From contig JAMCRS010000213.1 in NCBI GenBank assembly GCA_023380675.1, positions 1 through 10,177 of the forward strand: DNA of 10,177 bases, given 5' to 3'. This DNA comes from Chloroflexota bacterium. Its GTDB lineage: Bacteria; Chloroflexota; Anaerolineae; UBA4142. A program made the translations under genes and the position numbers. Positions 1 to 6,563 of this stretch are shown in pieces. The notes beneath the pieces were generated by a model that was given only the letters and a program-made list of their open reading frames with translations, ran no database searches and had not been told where the DNA came from. The number at the start of each line of letters is the position of its first letter. The stretch's first letter is position 1.

Positions 1-800
<800 letters not shown>

Positions 801-1214
801 CTTCCGAGAGTACGATCAGAATTACATCGTCCACAAGGCGGCCGAGCGGTTGCTTCAGACGGCTATCGAGGCGTGTCTCGACATTGGTAGACACTTGATC
901 GCACGGGAAAGGTTTCGATTTGCCGACGACAGCCAACAAGTGTTCACTATCCTGGGCGAACAACGAGTCGTTCCGTCCGCGCTGGTCGAGCGGCTGAAGG
1001 ATATGGCGCGGTTCCGCAACTTGCTCGTCCACGAGTATGCCAAGATCGAGAACGAGACGGTCTACGGAATCCTCAAGAAACGCCTTGGCGATTTCGATGA
1101 ATTTGCCGCCGCGATCGTCGCTTACCTGAATCGCCCGGCGGCTGACGATCGGGCCGGCCGCGGCACACGCGAGCGGCGAGGCAAGTACACGGCACGCAAG
1201 CGCAAGATCGCGAG

Positions 1215-1676
1215 ATGACAATGGTAGACGACTCCATCCAGGCGCGCCTCAATCTGCTTGACGAATACGTCTCCGACCTTCGTGAGACGCGGCCGACCAG
1301 TTTCGCCGCCTACGAGAGCGACAAAATGCTGCGCCGCTATGTCGAGCGGATGCTGCACATGGCGATCGACGCCTGTGTCCACATCGGCATCAGTCTCCTC
1401 ACCGCGCAAGGGTTTCGCAACCCCGAGAATTACCACGACGTCTTCGTCGTCCTCGGCGAGCACGCCGTCCTCCCGCGCGAGTTGGTCGATTGCATGACCG
1501 CCATGGTCGAGTTCAGAAACCTGCTCGTATACGACCATGCTTCCGTCGACGACGCGATGGTCTATGGATTCGCGAGGAAGCGGCTCGACGACCTCGTCGA
1601 ATTTTCCAACGCGGCGCGCAGTTACTTGACCGGACGAGCGTCGAATGGCCTGACCGATCCGGCCCCCGAGGCGTAA
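1215..1676 (+). CDS. Second HepT-like HEPN protein with His and Tyr exchanged in the active-site motif
   Basis: This 153-residue product is a paralogue of the upstream HepT. The two align without a gap over about 138 residues, with 54 identities by hand count, and share VERLLQ/VERMLH-type, VYG and KRL blocks. The signature reads RNLLVYDH (R101, Y106, H108; codons at 1515-1538) in place of RNLLVHEY. The catalytic His position is now Tyr and the AMPylated Tyr position is now His. Each change corresponds to one C/T difference at the first codon position (CAC against TAC, TAT against CAT). The motif still satisfies the looser HEPN pattern R-x(4-6)-H with six spacer residues, so it may be dead, altered or a non-toxic partner. 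The start is ATG 1215, in an ATGA overlap with the previous stop; ATG 1221 is an alternative. It lacks the basic tail of copy 1 and has no nucleotidyltransferase of its own in the window. HEPN proteins dimerise, so a mixed dimer is possible. Confidence 0.8.
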   Translation: MTMVDDSIQARLNLLDEYVSDLRETRPTSFAAYESDKMLRRYVERMLHMAIDACVHIGISLLTAQGFRNPENYHDVFVVLGEHAVLPRELVDCMTAMVEFRNLLVYDHASVDDAMVYGFARKRLDDLVEFSNAARSYLTGRASNGLTDPAPEA

Positions 1677-1792
1677 CGCTGGACAGAATCCGGCCGACCG
1701 CTCGGCGGGCACTTCGAATGGATGGCGGCCCCCCTCATTCCTTGCGCTCGTAAGCCCGGCGCTGCGCGTCTCGAACAGGCCCAATGTCCTAA

Positions 1793-1821
1793 TTGACGGG
1801 ACCCGTCGTTCGTAGTAAAAT
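1793..1821 (+). promoter_or_regulatory. Probable sigma-70-type promoter for the regulator and export operon
   Basis: A -35 box TTGACG (1793-1798) and a -10 box TAAAAT (1816-1821) are separated by exactly 17 nt. Each matches the consensus at five of six positions. The predicted transcription start is near 1828, giving a leader of about 22 nt before the ATG at 1850. The A/T-rich -10 region stands out from the GC-rich surroundings. The boxes were found by eye. Confidence 0.65.
1795..1807. promoter_or_regulatory. Small GC-rich palindrome across the -35 and spacer
   Basis: GACGGG (1795-1800) and CCCGTC (1802-1807) are perfect reverse complements around A1801. The element overlaps the end of the -35 box. 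A half-copy, GACGGG, recurs at 1839-1844 just before the regulator's ATG. It could be a second protein-binding site, but 6-bp arms in GC-rich DNA can arise by chance. Confidence 0.3.
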
Positions 1822-1837
1822 TCAGTCACTGAATTTT
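1817..1837. promoter_or_regulatory. Perfect inverted repeat, likely operator over the -10 box and start site
   Basis: The arms AAAATTCAGT (1817-1826) and ACTGAATTTT (1828-1837) are perfect reverse complements around a single C at 1827. The element covers most of the -10 box and the predicted transcription start, where a bound dimeric winged-helix protein would block RNA polymerase. It ends 12 bp before the start codon of a winged-helix regulator gene, so autoregulation is the natural reading. The identity of the binding protein is inferred. Confidence 0.65.
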
Positions 1838-1849
1838 AGACGGGCGAAT

Positions 1850-2332
1850 ATGGCAAGCGACGAGCACGAGCTGAGAATCCTAGAGGAAATCGAGCGCAAC
1901 CCGGAGACAACGCAGGCTAACCTGGCCGGCCAGCTTGGCGTTGCGGTTGGCAGCGTGAATTGGTATCTCAAGCGGCTCGTCAACAAGGGTTACGTCAAAG
2001 TGACCCATCTCCAGCGCCGCAAGCTTCACTATTTCCTGACGCCCTCCGGCCTCGCCCTCAAGGTCCGTCTCACCCACAGCTATATGCAAGTCTCCCTGCG
2101 CACCTATCGCGAACTGCGAGCGTCCGCGCGCAAGACCCTGGGCCAGGTCCGACGCAATGGCTACGCGGCGGTTTGTGTGCAAGGTGACGACGAAGCCGCC
2201 GAGATTCTGCGGCTGACGTGTCTGGAGCAGGGGATCAGAGTCGAGCCCCAGTTCACCGATATCCCCTTGCTGCGTTTTGAAGGGAAGGAATTCACCTCGA
2301 TATGGCCGGAGCGTGATGCTTACCAAAGCTAA
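1850..2332 (+). CDS. Winged-helix (MarR-type) regulator of the EPS-associated kind
   Basis: The 160-residue product begins with a winged helix-turn-helix domain at about residues 5-72. It includes helices around ELRILEEIERNPETTQ and LAGQLGVAVGSVNWYLKRL, the wing GYVKVTHLQRRKLHYFLT, and the tail LTPSGLALKVRLT. This arrangement matches the small MarR-like regulators found at the head of exopolysaccharide loci. A helical linker (about 73-100) leads to a short C-terminal segment, GYAAVCVQGDDEAAEIL...GIRV, which looks like the first beta-alpha-beta unit of a Rossmann-like ligand domain, cut short. The start ATG 1850 was chosen because the longer frame (TTG 1793) would begin inside the promoter. 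It is the first gene of the export operon and lies just after a perfect palindrome, so it probably represses or tunes its own operon. The signal it senses cannot be read from the sequence. Confidence 0.8.
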   Translation: MASDEHELRILEEIERNPETTQANLAGQLGVAVGSVNWYLKRLVNKGYVKVTHLQRRKLHYFLTPSGLALKVRLTHSYMQVSLRTYRELRASARKTLGQVRRNGYAAVCVQGDDEAAEILRLTCLEQGIRVEPQFTDIPLLRFEGKEFTSIWPERDAYQS

Positions 2333-3164
2333 ACATTCGGCGCGCCGCCCGACATTTGTCGTCCAACCGACCCACGGCCTGTCGGCAATCAACTTGCGCG
2401 AGCTTTGGGATCATCGCGACCTGCTGTGGATTCTAACAGTGCGCGATGTCAAGCTCCGCTACAAGCAGACTGCCCTGGGCGTGATCTGGGTTATCTTGCA
2501 GCCCCTGGTTGCCGCGCTGATTTTTGCAGTCATCTTTGGCCGCTTTGCGAATTTGCCTAGCGACGGCAGTCCCTACCTTTTGTTCGTGTTCTGCGGGCTC
2601 CTCCAGTGGAACCTCTTCTCCGGCGCACTCCAGCGAGCAGGGAACAGCCTGGTTGCCGAGTCCAAGCTAATCTCAAAAGTATACTTCCCGCGGTTGCTTG
2701 TCCCGCTGGCGGGCATAGGCGCTGTGCTGGTCGATTTCGCGGTAACGCTTGGCGTGTTTGCGGTGCTGATGCTAGTCTATCACGTTGGTCCGACTTGGCG
2801 AATCGTGGCGCTGCCGTTTTTCCTTTTCTTGACGCTTATGACCGCTGCAGGGGTCGGTTTTCTGCTTTCGGCCCTGAATGTGTATTATCGCGACTTTATG
2901 TACGCGATGCCGTTTGTGATTCAAGTCTGGATGTACGCGAGCCCCGTTGTCTACGCGACGAGCATCGTGCCCGAGCGCTGGCGCTTGCTGTTCGGGCTCA
3001 ACCCTGCCGCCGGGCTGATCGAGGGTTTTCGATGGGCGCTGTTGGGGCAGAGCGCGCTCACCGCCGAAATGACTTTGATTAGCACGCTGGGATCCGTGCT
3101 TGCGTTTGTCGGGGGCGTCGTCGTCTTTCGCTACATCGAGCGCGGCTTCGCCGATGTTCTATGA
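2316..3164 (+). CDS. wzm: Polysaccharide ABC transporter permease, Wzm-like (ABC-2 type)
   Basis: The 282-residue membrane protein forms the inner-membrane channel that exports lipid-linked polysaccharide with its ATPase partner. The N-terminal amphipathic stretch and first membrane segment carry the family signature LTVRDVKLRYKQTALGVIWV (residues 40-59), followed by LQPLVAALIFAVIFGRF. About six hydrophobic segments are visible (roughly 55-78, 86-106, 132-157, 164-186, 197-217 and 255-273), and LSALNVYYRDF (185-195) is another conserved block. ATG 2316 is preferred, with GGAG at 2308-2311, so the gene overlaps the regulator's end by 17 nt. The longer reading from ATG 2277 adds a polar stretch that lacks family character. 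The gene ends in an ATGA overlap with the ATPase gene, which implies coupled synthesis of the two transporter subunits. Confidence 0.92.
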   Translation: MLTKAKHSARRPTFVVQPTHGLSAINLRELWDHRDLLWILTVRDVKLRYKQTALGVIWVILQPLVAALIFAVIFGRFANLPSDGSPYLLFVFCGLLQWNLFSGALQRAGNSLVAESKLISKVYFPRLLVPLAGIGAVLVDFAVTLGVFAVLMLVYHVGPTWRIVALPFFLFLTLMTAAGVGFLLSALNVYYRDFMYAMPFVIQVWMYASPVVYATSIVPERWRLLFGLNPAAGLIEGFRWALLGQSALTAEMTLISTLGSVLAFVGGVVVFRYIERGFADVL

Positions 3165-4420
3165 GTGATGCGGCAATTCAAATCGAAAGATTGAGCAAAG
3201 CGTATCGTCTGACGCGCGCCGTCGGGCATACGCGCTATCGCACCCTGCGCGAGGACTTGGTTGCAGTGCCGTCGCGCTTGTGGAATCGGCTTCGTCAGCA
3301 TGATACGGGCCGCGAAACCTTTTGGGCGCTCAAAGACGTGACCCTGGACATCAATGAGGGTGATGTTGTCGGCGTCATCGGTCGGAACGGTGCAGGAAAA
3401 AGCACGCTGCTGAAAATCCTAGCCCGTATCACCGAACCGACCCGAGGACGGGCGGAGATCTTTGGGCGCGTCGGCTCGCTGCTCGAGGTCGGGACCGGCT
3501 TTCACCCAGAATTAACCGGGCGCGAGAACATCTATCTCAGCGGCGCAGTCCTGGGCATGACGCGGCGGGACGTCAACCAAAAGTTCGATGCCATCGTCGC
3601 TTTCGCCGAAGTCGAGAAATTCCTCGACATGCCCGCGAAACACTACTCGAGCGGTATGTACGTTCGTCTCGCCTTTGCCGTGGCAGCACACCTCGAGCCG
3701 GAGATTCTGCTGGTGGATGAGGTGCTCGCCGTCGGCGACGCCGCGTTTCAGAACAAGTGTTTGGGCAAAATGGGAGAGGTGGCGCGTGAGGGCCGAACGG
3801 TCGTATTCGTGAGTCACAACATGGGAGCCGTATTGCAGCTTTGCTCCCGCGCCATCGTTCTGGCTTCGGGAGAATGTGTGTACGATGGCAATACGTCAGT
3901 CGCAGTCTCGACCTATCTCGGGGGCGAGAGCCGCGGAAGCAGAACGGACTTTCAAGTTGAGCCCGATCGCGACGTTCAGATCCTCTCCATGTCGATCGTC
4001 TCGCCGGAGGGTAGCACCCTGAACGCCTGTCCCCACACCAATCCGTTCGCCGTACGGATCGAATACGCGGTCCGAGAATGGCCGGCGGACAGCTATCTGT
4101 GCCTGGACGTGTTTAACGAAAACGACACGCGCCTGCTGTGGTCCAGCGACGTCGACCGGGTTGACCAGATGGTGAACAAACGACCTTCCGGTACATACCG
4201 GTCGGATGTCACGATTCCCGGCATGGTCCTGGCTCCTGGCCGCTACTATTTCAGCGCAGCGGTCTATGCGCCGGGCCGGAGCCAACTGTCCGAGCTGAAG
4301 GACAAGGTGCTTTCCGTTGATATCAGCGACGGAGGCTCCTTACTCTCCAACTTTGGCATTCGACCGCATTCGGCGACGATGATTCCACTGAAATGGAACA
4401 CAGAACGCCTGCCCGGTTAG
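3161..4420 (+). CDS. wzt: Polysaccharide ABC transporter ATPase with C-terminal polymer-binding domain, Wzt-like
   Basis: The 419-residue cytoplasmic subunit powers polysaccharide export through the upstream permease. The ATPase domain (about 1-250) shows Walker A GRNGAGKST (74-82), the degenerate signature YSSGM (162-166) usual in this subfamily, Walker B ILLVDE (182-187) and the switch His in VSHNM (H219). Residues from about 262 to 419 form a beta-rich domain (for example FAVRIEYAVREW and APGRYYFSAAVYAPG) matching the C-terminal domain of Wzt. In O-antigen transporters of this type that domain binds the finished chain end and gives export specificity. Its presence separates this protein from short KpsT-type capsule ATPases and points to an O-antigen-like, end-modified polymer. 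The start ATG 3161 overlaps the permease stop. No chain-terminating enzyme is visible in the window, so it may lie further downstream. Confidence 0.93.
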   Translation: MSDAAIQIERLSKAYRLTRAVGHTRYRTLREDLVAVPSRLWNRLRQHDTGRETFWALKDVTLDINEGDVVGVIGRNGAGKSTLLKILARITEPTRGRAEIFGRVGSLLEVGTGFHPELTGRENIYLSGAVLGMTRRDVNQKFDAIVAFAEVEKFLDMPAKHYSSGMYVRLAFAVAAHLEPEILLVDEVLAVGDAAFQNKCLGKMGEVAREGRTVVFVSHNMGAVLQLCSRAIVLASGECVYDGNTSVAVSTYLGGESRGSRTDFQVEPDRDVQILSMSIVSPEGSTLNACPHTNPFAVRIEYAVREWPADSYLCLDVFNENDTRLLWSSDVDRVDQMVNKRPSGTYRSDVTIPGMVLAPGRYYFSAAVYAPGRSQLSELKDKVLSVDISDGGSLLSNFGIRPHSATMIPLKWNTERLPG

Positions 4421-4422
4421 AT

Positions 4423-4461
4423 GTCGGGCGGATAAGCCGCCCGGCCGGCGGACCGTCCGCC
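4423..4461 (+). terminator. Tandem GC-rich hairpins after the transporter genes
   Basis: Three bases after the ATPase stop, CGGGCGG (4425-4431) pairs perfectly with CCGCCCG (4437-4443) around loop ATAAG. The stem extends by a G-U and a G-C pair to 4423-4445. A second perfect stem, GGCGGA (4447-4452) with TCCGCC (4456-4461), has a 3-nt loop and is followed by only a short TTT at 4464-4466. The weak T-tract argues against a complete intrinsic terminator. Partial termination or mRNA end protection between the export genes and the biosynthetic genes is as likely. Confidence 0.45.
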
Positions 4462-4499
4462 CGTTTGTCGACAACTGCTGCCAGTGGACCCAGGTGCCG

Positions 4500-5618
4500 A
4501 TGAGAATACTACATGTCGTCGGAGCGCGCCCGAACTTTATGAAGATTGCCCCGCTCATTTGGGCGATGGACGCTGCGCCTGAACAGTTCTCTCAGACTCT
4601 CGTCCACACGGGGCAGCACTACGACGACAATATGTCGCAGGTGTTTTTCGATGACTTGGAATTGCCTCGTCCGGCCGTGAACCTCGGCGTCGGCGCCGGC
4701 AGTCACGCCTGGCAGACCGCCCAGGTCATGTTGCGGCTGGAGCCGGTTGTGCTAGACTCCAGACCCGATTGGGTAGTTGTTGTCGGCGACGTAAACTCGA
4801 CATTGGCGGCTGCCCTCGTATGCGGCAAACTTGGCCGTCGGGTCGCTCATGTGGAGGCCGGGCTTCGGTCGTTCGACCGCACGATGCCGGAGGAAATAAA
4901 TCGGGTACTGACGGATCAGGTCTCCGATTTGCTGTTTACGCCTGACCGCGGCGCCAGTGAGAACCTCGTGAGGGAGGGAATTGCGCCTGAGAGAATCCAC
5001 TTCGTCGGCAATGTTATGATCGACACGCTCAAGCGCCTATTGCCGAGGACTGACGACCGACCGATAATGCGCGCACTCGGCTTGACCTCGGATGGGGCGC
5101 CAGCCGCAGTTGGCCGTTATGTGCTGGTGACTTTACATCGCCCGTCCAATGTCGACAGCCTGGACGCCCTGACGGAGATCGTCTACACCCTCACGGAGAT
5201 CGCCCGATCGGTGACCGTGATATTCCCGGCCCATCCGCGCACGCAAAAGCAAATTGCGCGCCTCGGGCTGGTGCCGCGGGACAGTCCAGTCCGCCTCGTC
5301 GACCCGCTCGGCTATCTCGATTTTTTGTCGTTGTTGAGGCGCGCGAGCCTGGTCTTGACCGATTCCGGCGGCGTTCAGGAAGAGACAACCTACTTGGGCG
5401 TCCCCTGCTTGACACTGCGCCCGAACACCGAGCGACCGGTGACGATTTCGCAGGGAACGAATCGGCTTGTTTCGGGCAGCCGCGAGGCATTGGCGCGCGC
5501 TGTTTCGCAATCCCTTGGCAACGGCGACCCGAAATATACAACACGCCGGATCCCCGAACTGTGGGACGGCGCAGCTGCTGAACGAATCGTCCAGATTATC
5601 GCGGCTCAGCCGCCATAA
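4500..5618 (+). CDS. wecB: UDP-N-acetylglucosamine 2-epimerase (non-hydrolysing)
   Basis: The 372-residue cytoplasmic enzyme interconverts UDP-GlcNAc and UDP-ManNAc, the entry point to ManNAc-type sugars in surface glycans. Diagnostic blocks are VVGARPNFMKIAPL (6-19), TGQHYDDNMS (37-46), GDVNST (96-101), HVEAGLRSFDRTMPEEINR (117-135), LVTLHRPSNV (209-218), and a C-terminal LTDSGGVQEETTYLG with NTERPVT. Likely catalytic residues by family comparison are D97, E119, a Glu of the PEEINR pair (131-132) and H213. Length is usual for the family. ATG 4500 is chosen over GTG 4494 because MRILHVVGARPN is the normal beginning and AGG at 4492-4494 gives suitable spacing. It follows the transporter genes after 79 nt containing hairpins. 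No UDP-ManNAc dehydrogenase is visible nearby, so the final sugar may be ManNAc itself or a derivative made elsewhere. Confidence 0.93.
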   Translation: MRILHVVGARPNFMKIAPLIWAMDAAPEQFSQTLVHTGQHYDDNMSQVFFDDLELPRPAVNLGVGAGSHAWQTAQVMLRLEPVVLDSRPDWVVVVGDVNSTLAAALVCGKLGRRVAHVEAGLRSFDRTMPEEINRVLTDQVSDLLFTPDRGASENLVREGIAPERIHFVGNVMIDTLKRLLPRTDDRPIMRALGLTSDGAPAAVGRYVLVTLHRPSNVDSLDALTEIVYTLTEIARSVTVIFPAHPRTQKQIARLGLVPRDSPVRLVDPLGYLDFLSLLRRASLVLTDSGGVQEETTYLGVPCLTLRPNTERPVTISQGTNRLVSGSREALARAVSQSLGNGDPKYTTRRIPELWDGAAAERIVQIIAAQPP

Positions 5619-5636
5619 GCGGCTCGGAGAACACAC

Positions 5637-6563
5637 ATGGCAAAAATTCTTGTAACAGGGAGCGAAGGCACATTGGGGTCCAGCCTCGTGCGAACCCTTC
5701 GCGCACGGGGCCACGAGGTCTGGGGCTGTGATCTGCAGCACCAGGCAGATGAGCAGTACACCCGCGCCGATATCAGCCTGTATCGTCAACTCGAGCGGGT
5801 CTTCGAGCAGGACTATGACTTTGTCTACCACCTCGCCGCGGAGTTTGGACGCATCAACGGCGAAGAGTACTACGACACGCTCTGGGGGACGAACGTCATC
5901 GGCACTCGCAACATTCTAGAACTACAGCGCAAGCGAAGCTTTAAGCTCATCTTCGCAAGTTCGTCGGAGATCTACGGCGACAAGCACGCAGACATCCTGA
6001 CGGAGGATATCCCGCTGACCTCCTCGATCATTCAGCAGAATGATTACGCCGTGACGAAGTGGGTCAATGAAATACAGTGCATGAATTTCGAGAAACGGTT
6101 CCATCTCCCCATTGTCCGCCTGCGGTTCTTCAACGCCTACGGCCCCGGCGAGTACTACCATCGCTACAGAAGCGTCGTTTGCCTTTTCTGTTATCGGGCT
6201 CTGCACGATCTCCCATACACCGTGTATAAGGACTACCACCGCGTATTCATGTACATTGACGATTTCATTCCGACCCTGGCGAACGTTGTAGACAACTTTG
6301 TACCGGGAGAGGTGTATAACATCGGCGGACGCGAATACCGCAGCGTTGAAGATTTGAGCCGCATTATCCTCGCCAACCTGGGCCTGGATGATTCCCGAGT
6401 GACGTTCCTGCCCAAAGACCAACACAACGTCCAGAACAAGCGGCCGGATATTTCCAAGGCTGCAAGCGCCTTTGCGCACAATCCGACGATCACGCTGGAA
6501 GATGGGGTTCGTCGCACGCTGGATTGGATGAAGCGCGTGTATGCCGATACCGTTAAGCACTGA
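5637..6563 (+). CDS. NAD-dependent sugar-nucleotide epimerase/dehydratase (extended SDR)
   Basis: This 308-residue protein is an extended short-chain dehydrogenase/reductase acting on a nucleotide sugar in the cytoplasm. The NAD-binding glycine motif is TGSEGTLG (residues 7-14), and D32 at the end of strand 2 indicates NAD(H). YHLAAEFG (64-71) follows, and the catalytic centre shows ASSSEIYGD (107-115) with Y137 and K141 in NDYAVTKW. Later blocks RLRFFNAYGPGEY and YNIGGREYRS are typical of GalE, dTDP-glucose dehydratase and GDP-mannose-type enzymes. I cannot tell from sequence whether it epimerises or dehydrates, nor which sugar it uses. The start ATG 5637 has GGAGA at 5626-5630. It sits 18 nt after wecB and overlaps the following glycosyltransferase by 23 nt, so it probably makes a precursor for this glycan. 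Confidence 0.88.
   Translation: MAKILVTGSEGTLGSSLVRTLRARGHEVWGCDLQHQADEQYTRADISLYRQLERVFEQDYDFVYHLAAEFGRINGEEYYDTLWGTNVIGTRNILELQRKRSFKLIFASSSEIYGDKHADILTEDIPLTSSIIQQNDYAVTKWVNEIQCMNFEKRFHLPIVRLRFFNAYGPGEYYHRYRSVVCLFCYRALHDLPYTVYKDYHRVFMYIDDFIPTLANVVDNFVPGEVYNIGGREYRSVEDLSRIILANLGLDDSRVTFLPKDQHNVQNKRPDISKAASAFAHNPTITLEDGVRRTLDWMKRVYADTVKH

Larger units (their letters stand above)
1677..1849. other. Intergenic control region between the TA island and the polysaccharide locus
   Basis: These 173 bases contain no convincing gene. The first part has a modest imperfect GC hairpin (GCCGA at 1693-1697 with TCGGC at 1702-1706) without a T-tract, so it is at best a weak terminator. The last 60 bases hold the promoter and palindromes listed separately. 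Confidence 0.6.

Noticed and set aside
1693..1706. Hairpin after the second HepT-like gene as an intrinsic terminator
   Set aside because: The stem is only 5 bp with a mismatch beyond it, and no T-tract follows, so it is not listed as a terminator.
1122..1829. Long open frame on the minus strand (235 codons)
   Set aside because: It runs antisense across the second HepT-like gene and the promoter region. GC-rich coding DNA commonly leaves the opposite frame open, and the translation shows no recognisable domain.
1793..1849. Upstream TTG start adding 19 residues to the winged-helix regulator
   Set aside because: The added segment is the promoter and palindrome itself, and TTG 1793 is the -35 box. 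ATG 1850 gives the normal family N-terminus.
2277..2315. Earlier ATG for the permease, adding 13 residues
   Set aside because: It would lengthen the overlap with the regulator to 56 nt. ATG 2316 has GGAG at good spacing, and the permease family does not need the extra residues.
5133..5831. Long minus-strand open frame (232 codons) across wecB and the SDR gene
   Set aside because: It overlaps two well-supported genes, has Arg- and Cys-rich low-complexity composition, and shows no motif or ribosome binding site.
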